Below, piece by piece: positions 35,015 to 41,551 of a DNA stretch of 64,000 nt. The stretch's first letter is position 1; every line of letters starts with the position of its first letter. This DNA is from Roseovarius lutimaris. Lineage in GTDB: Bacteria > Pseudomonadota > Alphaproteobacteria > Rhodobacterales > Rhodobacteraceae. The stretch spans positions 62,001-126,000 of the forward strand of contig NZ_FOVP01000012.1 of assembly GCF_900115165.1 (NCBI RefSeq), read 5' to 3'. The position numbers were made by a program, and so were the translations under genes. A model generated the notes under the pieces. It made no database searches and had not been told where the DNA came from. It saw only the letters and a list, made by a program, of their open reading frames with translations.

Positions 35015-35329
35015 TCAACCGGTGACGGCTGTCTGGTCCCGCGTGCAAATAGGATTTCCGTTGACTGTCCGAAGCGGCAGCATGGTGGTTTCGACCGGCC
35101 CGACGTGACGATACCAGTAACATCCGTCCTCCGGTGAAATGCGGACCGCCTGCAGATCCTGATAGGGGGCTACGATCGCGAGCACGCCTTCCGGCAATTC
35201 CGTAAGGAACCCGGGGTCTTCGCTCCCGGTATCGGAAAATTCCGGAACGCTGCACGCGCCCAATGTGATCAGCGCCAAGAGCGGTATCATGAGACTTTTG
35301 TTAATGAGCACGGGCCAACACCTTTTCAT
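35015..35329 (-). CDS. Small lipoprotein, paralogue of the one at position 1
   Basis: 104 aa from ATG 35329 (ATG at 35290 or 35350 also possible). Lipobox L-G-A-C follows a hydrophobic run. The mature part has E-L-P-E-G-V-L-A-I-V-A-P, Q-D-L-Q-A-V-R, P-E-D-G-C-Y-W-Y and G-P-V-E-T-T, parallel to the partial protein at 1-238. Two cysteines (in CYWY and P-I-C) may pair. Function unknown. Both paralogues lie near an L,D-transpeptidase gene, which hints at an envelope role. Confidence 0.7.
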   Translation of the reverse strand: MKRCWPVLINKSLMIPLLALITLGACSVPEFSDTGSEDPGFLTELPEGVLAIVAPYQDLQAVRISPEDGCYWYRHVGPVETTMLPLRTVNGNPICTRDQTAVTG

Positions 35330-35494
35330 TGATCGTAGGTCACTTCCCAAAAAGAGTTCGCATGGTTACGCAAGCGCTGCAACAGCATCAAGTGGCTGGG
35401 TGGACGTGAATTCAGTTGTCACTGTGTCCTAATTAATCAGGATCTGGCGTAAATTTCTCCTGTGTTTTCAGTGATGATTTCTACCCATATTTTT

Positions 35495-35534
35495 CATATT
35501 GTACCTTTAATTACCATACTGTACCCCTAATTGG
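35495..35534. repeat. Tandem 20-bp repeat with GTACC..TAATT core
   Basis: Two adjacent 20-bp units (35495-35514 and 35515-35534) match at 15 positions: CATA(T/C)TGTACC, two pyrimidines, TAATT. It may be a pair of protein-binding sites, for example at a transposon end. It lies in the mobile-element remnant zone. Confidence 0.45.
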
Positions 35535-35611
35535 GATACGGTAGGATTTGTGGATATCAGTCGGCATCCAATGTTGCCCCCTATTGGAGTGCGCCCCTCG
35601 GGCTTGGCCAA

Positions 35612-35740
35612 TCAGGCAGCTCTTTTTGACCGGTGCGTGGCGTTCCTTTCTTCGAACTGGTTGGGGTTCAGATAGCCGAGCGCTGAATGCAGCGCTGGTG
35701 GCGTTGTAGACGTTCTCGATGAAGTTTGGCAAATCGGCAG
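35612..35740 (-). pseudogene. IS3-family OrfB C-terminal remnant
   Basis: On the minus strand the end of an IS3 transposase is readable in two frames: F-I-E-N-V-Y-N-A-T, then after a +1 shift L-H-S-A-L-G-Y-L-N-P-N-Q-F-E-E-R and a stop at 35612. Only the last 40 or so codons survive. It is a different IS3 subgroup from the intact element at 31004. Confidence 0.75.
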
Positions 35741-35764
35741 CGACATCAGTCGGGGCTCAAGTCA

Positions 35765-35953
35765 AAACCGCCCGATGTGATGCGCGCCACCGCAGGCTTC
35801 CATAGCCACAACACAGGGACGCAAGCTTTCCAGAAAATCCAGCAGTCGGTGCCGTTGAAAACGCTTGCGATATATAACTGCTCCAGTTGCGTCCAAACCT
35901 GCAAGGCTGCAAACCGTCTTGCCCAGATCAATTCCCGAAACTTCGATATCCAT
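35765..35953 (-). pseudogene. IS110-family transposase N-terminal remnant
   Basis: ATG at 35953 begins a typical IS110 N-terminus: D-I-E-V-S-G-I-D-L-G-K-T-V-C (first catalytic Asp of the RuvC-like DEDD domain) and V-A-M-E-A-C-G-G-A-H-H. It stops after about 62 codons where the IS3 remnant begins, so one mobile element replaced the rest of another. Confidence 0.78.
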
Positions 35954-36063
35954 CTGAATGCTCTGTCTTCGACCTATGCCCGCAACAATAGCAGCGGTTT
36001 GGTGGGGAGGCAGTGCATCCCATTGGATCAGCGAGCGTGTTGCATAAGACAATAGACAATGCT

Positions 36064-36732
36064 TCAAGCTGCGTCATCATCACTTCTGTCTCGTGAAGCA
36101 GCGGCGAGTTGACGCCAACGTCCCCAACGAGGGATAAACATTGGCACCCGCCGCTGATAGGCGCGATATTCCTCGCCAAACTGTTTGAGTACCTGCTGTT
36201 CCTCACGCCGAGCCAGCCATGTGTAGACAAGCACAATCACTGGGAAAAGCCCGACTGAGAAAAGCGTTGGCCAATGAACCACGCCTTCTCCGAACAGAGC
36301 AATAAACAGCCCTGTGTACTGCGGATGCCGCACATACGCATACAAACCGTCTGTCACCAGACGGTTTTCATCTCGTGCCTTGTGGACCTGGTGCCACCCC
36401 CGAATAAAGAGACCTATCCCGATAACGGCGAGCGCATAGCCTAGCAGCATTGAGATCAACATGCCGGTTTCGCCGAGCCCTACCAGGGTCGACCATAGGC
36501 TGGCGCTGACATATTCGCTGTCCAAACCGAAAAAACGCACCAACAGATAGATGGTGAGCGGAAAGCCGTACATTTCTGCATAGAGCGCGATGATAAACGC
36601 CTGAACCACCCCGGCGCCGGCCCATTCCCGCCAGTTTTTCGGCGCGAAATATCGATAGAAGAACCAAGACGCCAACACGATTACGATCAATGTGATGCCC
36701 CAGGCTCCGGCATGGTTAAACGGTTCATTCAT
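36064..36732 (-). CDS. Isoprenylcysteine-methyltransferase-like (ICMT/PEMT) membrane protein
   Basis: 222 aa integral membrane protein with about six hydrophobic segments and the C-terminal ICMT/PEMT signature: G-L-Y-A-Y-V-R-H-P-Q-Y-T-G, then L-A-R-R-E-E-Q and F-G-E-E-Y-R-A-Y-Q-R-R-V-P. The family methylates thiols or lipids with S-adenosylmethionine; the substrate here is unknown. Its paralogue at 50811 shares A-L-(Y/F)-(A/S)-E-M-Y-G-F-P-L-T-I-Y-L-L. Probably third gene of an operon driven by the ECF promoter at 37370-37396, after the EF-hand and 33-aa peptide genes. Confidence 0.85.
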   Translation of the reverse strand: MNEPFNHAGAWGITLIVIVLASWFFYRYFAPKNWREWAGAGVVQAFIIALYAEMYGFPLTIYLLVRFFGLDSEYVSASLWSTLVGLGETGMLISMLLGYALAVIGIGLFIRGWHQVHKARDENRLVTDGLYAYVRHPQYTGLFIALFGEGVVHWPTLFSVGLFPVIVLVYTWLARREEQQVLKQFGEEYRAYQRRVPMFIPRWGRWRQLAAASRDRSDDDAA

Positions 36733-36942
36733 GGTTGGATCCTTGGGATATTGGTCAGATAATAGGGTTCATGGAACAGGGCCGAGAATGCGATGGCCCC
36801 GAGTGAATGCGCGGCCGCCGCGATAGATTTTTACGATGCACGGCAGCAAGCAGGGTCGTGCGATCATCTGCCAGGTCCAGCCTGTGCAACTCACAGACAA
36901 TGTTAAAGCTGCGCAAAGCAGAGACGTTTGCAGGGCCAATTG

Positions 36943-37044
36943 TCATTTGCGCAAATATTTCAGCAAGGCTGCGATAGCTAAGCCACCGACAACCAGAATG
37001 ATAATCATCCCCAAGCCGCCAAACCCCATACCGATTCCATACAT
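36943..37044 (-). CDS. 33-aa membrane peptide
   Basis: ATG 37044 to TGA 36943. It opens with a glycine/methionine-rich stretch (M-Y-G-I-G-M-G-F-G-G-L-G-M), then a single hydrophobic helix (I-I-I-L-V-V-G-G-L-A-I-A-A-L-L) and a basic end K-Y-L-R-K. It lies between the EF-hand and methyltransferase genes on the same strand. A clean membrane-topology profile and a three-Met N-terminus suggest a real small protein, possibly copper-related; no family is known to me. Confidence 0.55.
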   Translation of the reverse strand: MYGIGMGFGGLGMIIILVVGGLAIAALLKYLRK

Positions 37045-37111
37045 GATTCAGACCTTTCTGTTTTGTGGTGGCCTTCCCCCCGCCGCAGATGCAGCAGGGG
37101 CAAAACGGATG

Positions 37112-37330
37112 TCAGTTGTCACTCATCATGCCTTGCCCCGTTCCCGGCATCTCTTGCAGCGGACCAGCCATCTGGCTCTGCATCATGGCGGCCATTTCGG
37201 CCGCAATCACCTGTGAATCGCCATCGATATCGTGCATCTGAAACGCCCGAACCGTCATCGGCCGCATGAATGCCGCCTGCAGAACGGCAAACTCATCCAA
37301 CGACAGCATGCCGTTTGCCTTCGAGCACAT
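37112..37330 (-). CDS. Small EF-hand-like Met-rich protein
   Basis: 72 aa from ATG 37330, chosen because GGAGG lies 8 bp upstream; ATGs at 37339 and 37345 are alternatives. A longer frame to 37417 would include the promoter. It contains an EF-hand loop D-I-D-G-D-S-Q-V-I-A-A-E with D, D, D and E at positions 1, 3, 5 and 12, and a degenerate earlier one (N-G-M-L-S-L-D-E-F). The C-terminus is rich in Met (M-M-Q-S-Q-M, M-P, G-M-M). No signal peptide is evident with this start. It is the first gene after the ECF promoter at 37370-37396. Confidence 0.55.
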   Translation of the reverse strand: MCSKANGMLSLDEFAVLQAAFMRPMTVRAFQMHDIDGDSQVIAAEMAAMMQSQMAGPLQEMPGTGQGMMSDN

Positions 37331-37369
37331 GTTCATAGCCTCCATCAGGATTTGGTTTCTGTAGAGTTT

Positions 37370-37396
37370 AGACGCTCCGGGTGGCCCGACATTACA
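37370..37396 (-). promoter_or_regulatory. ECF-type promoter TGTAA-N17-CGTCT (minus strand)
   Basis: Minus strand: -35 TGTAATGTC with TGTAA at 37396-37392, then exactly 17 bases, then CGTCT at 37374-37370. It drives the EF-hand, 33-aa peptide and methyltransferase genes. Identical architecture occurs at four other places. Confidence 0.75.
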
Positions 37397-37834
37397 GACA
37401 GCGACCAACTCAAACACCTTCAGCGCCCTTCAAAAGGCAGTCGCAACTTGCCGGTGTGTTTGGGCAGATCATTTTCACCTCGGAAGCTTCGGCAAGCTGA
37501 CAGATGCCCCTGCCATCCTCGGGACCACGCCGGGACGCGCGTCCTATCGGACTCACCTGAAGTATCTCTCATGCGAAATGTCCAAGGAACGACAACACAA
37601 GGAGATCAATCTCCGGCATAAAGTGACGTGTATTTTTTATAAAAAACAAAATCCTGCACCAATTCTCGGGGTTGAGTTTCCAATGTCGGCCTGAGGGTCC
37701 AGCTCCAACGCACGAATGTGCAAATAAAAGAAAGGAAAGTCGATGCCACTGGGCAATATGTGGCTGACCCGGATCTTGGAGATTGATTGAAGTCAAAGTG
37801 AACTGTTGTAGAGGCGCCTAGGTCTGAATACATT
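37397..37834. other. Intergenic region between divergent operons
   Basis: About 440 bp. AT-rich around 37625-37660 and with a short palindrome GGAGATCAATCTCC near 37601. No gene supported. The AT-rich part may hold a sigma-70 promoter for the secreted-protein/sigma-factor pair. Confidence 0.4.
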
Positions 37835-38221
37835 ATGGATGGGAGAAATGGACGAATGTTCAGATCAATGCGAGCGAAGTGGACTGTTCGATTGCACGTG
37901 GTGACTATCACCGCTGTGATCGTAGCAGTTCTTTTTTCCGCTTTGATGATACCTTCTGAAGTCGATCATCACGTTCCGCCCTCGCATCAATCCCTTGAAT
38001 TAGCTGCCGACATAGGGGGCAGCGGCGACGCTCCGGCACATACCCAGTCAGACAAGAGTTGCCATATTGGGCACAGCTGTCTGCTTGCGATTGTTCGAAG
38101 CGACGACTTGGCGTTGGTGGGCATGGTCAAAAACCCAGAACGCCCCATCAAGCCACACTACAAACCGTCGGTGACAGGAAACCTGCTCCTCCAACCTCCG
38201 CGCACCCTTTCACAGGTCTGA
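37835..38221 (+). CDS. Small exported Cys/His-containing protein
   Basis: 128 aa (ATG 37856 or 37868 also possible). One N-terminal hydrophobic segment (V-V-T-I-T-A-V-I-V-A-V-L-F-S-A-L-M) is followed by H-H-V-P-P-S-H and K-S-C-H-I-G-H-S-C, a compact Cys/His cluster able to bind metal, and a tail L-L-L-Q-P-P-R. Similar in layout to the protein at 60196, which also has a His/Cys centre and a Pro-Pro tail. It lies 52 bp before the ECF sigma gene and may sense or buffer copper in the periplasm. Function inferred only. Confidence 0.55.
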   Translation: MDGRNGRMFRSMRAKWTVRLHVVTITAVIVAVLFSALMIPSEVDHHVPPSHQSLELAADIGGSGDAPAHTQSDKSCHIGHSCLLAIVRSDDLALVGMVKNPERPIKPHYKPSVTGNLLLQPPRTLSQV

Positions 38222-38273
38222 CTGCCCGCATCGATGTTCGATGCTGCACAAAACCATGTGAAAGGAGCGAAAA

Positions 38274-38885
38274 ATGTTCGCAAACCAAAAACACGACGTG
38301 ACAGATGTCTCGCGCAATGATGCAGAGGCAAAACTCATCGAATGCCGCAATCGGTTCCTTGGTTATCTCCGCCGACGATTGAACAGCCCGCACGACGCCG
38401 AGGACGTCTTTCAGGACTTTTGCGTCAAAGTGCTGCGCCACCATTCGCAACTCAAGGACGATGAACGGCTGGATGCCTGGCTTGGCATTACCCTGAGACA
38501 CACTTTGACCGATCACTACCGCCGGAAAGCAACGAAAAACCGTGGCGCGGAGGCTTTTGCAATTGAAGCAAAAGTGACGCTGCAAGAAGTGACAGAAAAG
38601 GAAGAGTCCGCTTGCCAATGCATCGCGGTGGCAATCACCAAGCTAGAGCCCTCTCAGGCCGAATTGCTAAGACGGGTCGATTTGCAGGATGAGCCGCGCA
38701 AGTCTGTTGCTGCTGACTTCGGGCTGAGCTTGAACGCTTTGGGTGTTCGAATTCATCGCTCCAGAGTCGCGTTGAAGGCAATGATTGCGGAAATCTGCCC
38801 GGTCTGCGGGGAAGGTGGCTTTATGCAATGCGACTGTGACCATTCCCGGGAGATGCAGCCTTTGTCGCTAGCCCATCAGGGCTAA
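38274..38885 (+). CDS. CorE-like ECF sigma factor with C-terminal cysteine-rich domain
   Basis: 203 aa, ATG preceded by AAGGAG. Region 2 (F-L-G-Y-L-R-R-R-L, D-A-E-D-V-F-Q-D-F, D-A-W-L-x-x-x-L-R-H-T-L-T-D-H-Y-R-R) around residues 25-85, and region 4 (L-E-P-S-Q-A-E-L-L-R-R-V-D-L, S-L-N-A-L-G-V-R-I-H-R-S-R) around 125-175. A tail C-P-V-C-G-E-G-G-F-M-Q-C-D-C follows. In CorE of Myxococcus such a tail binds copper and switches the sigma on. No anti-sigma gene is adjacent, as expected for a metal-sensing sigma. Candidate reader of the TGTAA-N17-CGTCT promoters. Confidence 0.85.
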   Translation: MFANQKHDVTDVSRNDAEAKLIECRNRFLGYLRRRLNSPHDAEDVFQDFCVKVLRHHSQLKDDERLDAWLGITLRHTLTDHYRRKATKNRGAEAFAIEAKVTLQEVTEKEESACQCIAVAITKLEPSQAELLRRVDLQDEPRKSVAADFGLSLNALGVRIHRSRVALKAMIAEICPVCGEGGFMQCDCDHSREMQPLSLAHQG

Positions 38886-38898
38886 AGGGCAACCAGGG

Positions 38899-38925
38899 TG
38901 TAATGACCGGCTGTGCGGCGCGTCT
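38899..38925 (+). promoter_or_regulatory. ECF-type promoter TGTAA-N17-CGTCT
   Basis: TGTAATGAC (-35, TGTAA at 38899-38903), 17 bp, CGTCT (38921-38925). It sits 14 bp after the sigma gene stop and precedes a 34-codon frame and the sigma-4/Cys-tail gene. Confidence 0.78.
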
Positions 38926-38960
38926 TTAGATTAAGAAGACTAGAAGTGTGGGAGGCGCCA

Positions 38961-39065
38961 ATGACGGGTCCGAGTCGCAGATTCCTGGAAACGCAGCCGA
39001 ACAATCTGCCGAATTCGATTTGGGCCGTCGTTGAGCGCTATGACGCAACGACGGCCAAGGAATGA
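38961..39065 (+). CDS. Possible 34-aa leader peptide
   Basis: ATG 38961 with GGGAGG 5 bp upstream, stop at 39065, four bases before the likely GTG start of the next gene. Composition is unremarkable (one Trp, no Cys). It could be a translated leader or the decayed front of the following gene. Support is the ribosome site, spacing and upstream promoter only. Confidence 0.35.
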   Translation: MTGPSRRFLETQPNNLPNSIWAVVERYDATTAKE

Positions 39066-39069
39066 GTTC

Positions 39070-39378
39070 GTGAAACCCCTGGCTTATCCAGAATCGGCAC
39101 GCGATCCTGAGCTTGACGAGTTGATATGCGACTGTCTCGACTTGCTTCTGACCACGCTTCCGCCTGAACAGGCCAACATTGTTCAGCGCATCGATGTCGA
39201 AGGCGAGATGCCCGAAGACGTTGCCCACACACTCAAGCTGAGTCTGAGCGCTGTAACCTGTCAGCTTATGTGCGGACGCCAGACCTTAAAAGAACGGTTT
39301 GCGGCGATGTACTTGGTTTGCCCAAAGCATGGGCTGGCAGCGTGCGATTGCAATCAGGTGAACAGGGAAAAAACCTAA
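39070..39378 (+). CDS. Sigma region-4 plus cysteine-tail protein (no region 2)
   Basis: 102 aa from GTG 39070 (AAGGA 9 bp upstream); ATG 39031 gives 13 more residues. It matches only the second half of the CorE-like sigmas: L-P-P-E-Q-A-N-I-V-Q-R-I-D-V-E-G-E, a helix-turn-helix (L-K-L-S-L-S-A-V-T-C-Q-L-M), then C-P-K-H-G-L-A-A-C-D-C. Without region 2 it cannot bind the -10 element or core in the normal way. It could compete for -35 elements, act as a metal sink, or be a stable fragment. Own TGTAA-N17-CGTCT promoter upstream. Confidence 0.65.
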   Translation: MKPLAYPESARDPELDELICDCLDLLLTTLPPEQANIVQRIDVEGEMPEDVAHTLKLSLSAVTCQLMCGRQTLKERFAAMYLVCPKHGLAACDCNQVNREKT

Positions 39379-39393
39379 GAGCCACTTTGCCCA

Positions 39394-39420
39394 TGTAATG
39401 ACGGCACGGTTCGCGCGTCT
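39394..39420 (+). promoter_or_regulatory. ECF-type promoter TGTAA-N17-CGTCT
   Basis: TGTAATGAC (TGTAA at 39394-39398), 17 bp, CGTCT (39416-39420). It lies 40 bp before the ATG of the CCC-motif peptide gene at 39460. Confidence 0.8.
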
Positions 39421-39459
39421 ACACCTTACAGAAACCAATTTCAGTTGGAGAATACGAAA

Positions 39460-39651
39460 ATGGCACCAAAGACAAATGTACCCGCCGCCGCCCCTGAGCA
39501 TGCGCAAAAAGACTGTTGTTGTGTCTCGTCATCGCAAGGCCAAGGGGCCATTGCCGCGAAATCATCCCCCGAAGATCCGCCCCTCGAGGTGAATGTCGAT
39601 CGTGAAAAAACCAATGTCGGCCAACCCGGCGGATGCTGCTGCGCGCACTGA
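39460..39651 (+). CDS. Small CCC-motif protein, putative metal binder
   Basis: 63 aa from ATG 39460 with TTGGAG 9 bp upstream. Two triple-cysteine clusters lie at the ends: K-D-C-C-C-V around residues 18-23 and G-G-C-C-C-A-H at the C-terminus. The middle is polar, Pro- and Glu-rich and probably disordered. No signal peptide, so cytoplasmic. The arrangement suggests a metallothionein-like Cu(I) buffer, but it matches no family I recognise. First gene after the promoter at 39394, co-directional with the next two. Confidence 0.65.
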   Translation: MAPKTNVPAAAPEHAQKDCCCVSSSQGQGAIAAKSSPEDPPLEVNVDREKTNVGQPGGCCCAH

Positions 39652-39657
39652 CCAATC

Positions 39658-39684
39658 GAAGCCCGGCGTTTGTCGCCGGGCTTC
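39658..39684 (+). terminator. Intercistronic hairpin (possible attenuator)
   Basis: Perfect 11-bp stem GAAGCCCGGCG / CGCCGGGCTTC with a 5-base loop, directly after the CCC-peptide stop. No T-run follows, so it may stabilise or partly terminate the upstream message to set the ratio between the peptide and the downstream genes. Confidence 0.6.
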
Positions 39685-39704
39685 GGATCAAAAGGAGAAT
39701 AAAC

Positions 39705-39857
39705 ATGGCACCCATTCTGCTCGTTTTGGCATACGGCCTCGTGCTCTATTCCGCGGCCCTTGTGCATTGGCGTCGCGCCGAAATCATCGCATTGGCCGCT
39801 GCCAACTGCGCTGCCCGCAACTTATCAAACACATATGAGGGAAAACGATATGCTTAG
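39705..39857 (+). CDS. 50-aa membrane peptide
   Basis: ATG 39705 preceded by AAAGGAG. One hydrophobic helix (P-I-L-L-V-L-A-Y-G-L-V-L-Y-S-A-A-L-V-H-W) then R-R-A-E-I-I-A-L-A-A-A-N-C. It overlaps the following beta-propeller gene by 8 bp. Unknown function. Confidence 0.55.
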   Translation: MAPILLVLAYGLVLYSAALVHWRRAEIIALAAANCAARNLSNTYEGKRYA

Positions 39858-40908
39858 ATTAAATATCGCCGGAGCGGCTGCATTGATGCTGTCTACCGTA
39901 ATTGCGTACGCACAACCTATCGTTTTTGTGCCCCAAGGCAGCGCCAATACCGTGCGCATGGTCAATGCGGAAACCGGAGAAACGGTAAAGCAGATCACCG
40001 GACTTGAGGCGGTGCACGGACTTTCGGGTGCGCCCGGCGTGCCATACCTGATCGCGGGCAGCTATTCCGAGACCGACCGGGCAGAAATTGCCGAATTGAC
40101 CCAACCCGAAGGTGTTTCCGAAGACGAACATGCGGCGCATCATTCAGCGGCAAAAGATGAACCAATCGGACCCTCAGATTCCGGAATCAGCATTCTCAGC
40201 GTTCTGGACGCGACCTCTGGCGAGATAATCCGGCAGATCGAGGTGCCCGGCGCGGTGCATCACACCGCTGTGTCGCCTGATGGTCGTTTCGCCGTGGCGA
40301 CCCATCCCTCGGGCGACGGGATATCAGTGATTGATCTGACGACCTTCAAGTTGGTGGCATACGTTCCGACCGGCAGTATGCCAAATTATGCGGCTTTCGG
40401 CTCAGACCCTAGCGTTGTCTATGTGTCGAACACCGGCAATGGAACGATAAGCGAGGTCGACCTTGAACGAGGAATTGTAAGACGCAATATGGTGGCTGGC
40501 GTGGGTCCCGAACACATCGTCATCGACCCGATCAAGGCGGTTCTCTATGCGGCAGACGCGGATGCTGGCGACGTGATTGAACTGTCGCTTACCGATGGCA
40601 CGATCTTGCGCAGCTTTGCCATCGGTGGCGAACTTCACGGGATAGACCTGTCGGATGATCGCGAAACGCTCTTTGTTGCGAGTCGTGGTAAAGACAAAAT
40701 TGCAACAATCACGCTGGCCGATGGTGACGTTCAACATGCAGATCTCTCACCGGAACCCTACCATCTGACGAACATACCCGGCACCGGCACGCTCTTTGTT
40801 TCGTCTCGTGCAGAGCCAAAAATCTGGATCATTGATGAGGTGACAATGACCGCAAAGGGAGAATTCAAAATCGACGGTGAAGGGCACCAAATGGTGGCGC
40901 TGCCCTGA
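39850..40908 (+). CDS. Periplasmic YncE-like beta-propeller protein
   Basis: 352 aa from ATG 39850 (GAGGG upstream). Signal peptide ending A-Y-A-Q. Repeated blades of the YVTN/YncE type are visible: V-V-Y-V-S-N-T-G-N-G-T-I-S-E-V-D, V-L-Y-A-A-D-A-D-A-G-D-V-I-E-L, L-F-V-A-S-R-G-K-D-K-I. A His-rich insert (D-E-H-A-A-H-H-S) lies in an early blade and could bind metal. It may be a periplasmic metal or ligand carrier. Third gene after the ECF promoter at 39394. Confidence 0.78.
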   Translation: MLRLNIAGAAALMLSTVIAYAQPIVFVPQGSANTVRMVNAETGETVKQITGLEAVHGLSGAPGVPYLIAGSYSETDRAEIAELTQPEGVSEDEHAAHHSAAKDEPIGPSDSGISILSVLDATSGEIIRQIEVPGAVHHTAVSPDGRFAVATHPSGDGISVIDLTTFKLVAYVPTGSMPNYAAFGSDPSVVYVSNTGNGTISEVDLERGIVRRNMVAGVGPEHIVIDPIKAVLYAADADAGDVIELSLTDGTILRSFAIGGELHGIDLSDDRETLFVASRGKDKIATITLADGDVQHADLSPEPYHLTNIPGTGTLFVSSRAEPKIWIIDEVTMTAKGEFKIDGEGHQMVALP

Positions 40909-40948
40909 CGCGTTTTCCGGATACGGCAAAGAAACAAATCTGATGACC

Positions 40949-41213
40949 CATTTCAGCATGCCTTCCTTGAGATTTCTTGGTGCAGCGGGGGACCGTGACC
41001 GGATCGCGATATCTGGTTGCGGCCAGATCTTGCGGGAACGTCATTTACACCGAGGCAAGCGTGAAGTTTTGCGATCTTATCCCGCCGGACAGCGGGCATA
41101 CTCAGCAAGAAGACGCACGCTATGCCCCGCACAAGGACCGTTCAAAACACAAGGCTTGGACGCTCCTCTATACGCTGAGGGACGCAGAGACAGCGCTGAA
41201 TCGTCCAATATGA
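40949..41213 (+). pseudogene. MBL-fold exonuclease remnant
   Basis: Starts as a metallo-beta-lactamase-fold RNA exonuclease (M-P-S-L-R-F-L-G-A-A-G), shifts frame by one base within a G run at about 40989, and continues T-V-T-G-S-R-Y-L-V-A-A. It then skips the metal-binding HxHxD part and resumes at I-Y-T-E-A-S, P-D-S-G-H-T-Q-Q-E-D-A-R-Y-A and S-K-H-K-A. Frameshift and deletion make it non-functional. Confidence 0.7.
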
Positions 41214-41551
41214 CGGCCCGCCCCGATATCGTGGCTGTGGCGCATGCCAACATCGACACCTTCCGGCAACCGGTCGTCTACATGCACGAAGTTTGCCAAA
41301 TCGGTTGCTCCGAAGGGTTTGCTCCGCATATCCGCATCCAGATTGAGCCGACCGACGGGCACATCACGATAACGCCGAGTGGCATCACGACCACCACGAT
41401 AACGCATGAAAGCGACGGGATTTCGGTAACGCCGGTTCTGGCAGTGGATGTGGAAAGAGCAGGCGAAGCAACAAGATATGGTCAGTTTTTTTGGCGCCCG
41501 AACAAGTTGCCGCGAACACAACAAACCACTGAGCAAGGACGCATCAGATGA
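41210..41551 (+). pseudogene. Thymidine-phosphorylase-like N-terminal remnant
   Basis: Frame of 113 codons overlapping the copA start. The segment V-V-Y-M-H-E-V-C-Q-I-G-C-S-E-G-F resembles the N-terminal region of AMP/thymidine phosphorylases that occur beside MBL exonucleases in similar clusters. The catalytic domain is absent and the remaining residues look random. Assignment is moderate. Confidence 0.5.

Noticed and set aside
39658..39684. Hairpin as a full Rho-independent terminator
   Set aside because: No T-run follows, and co-directional genes with overlapping ends continue just downstream; kept only as a possible attenuator.
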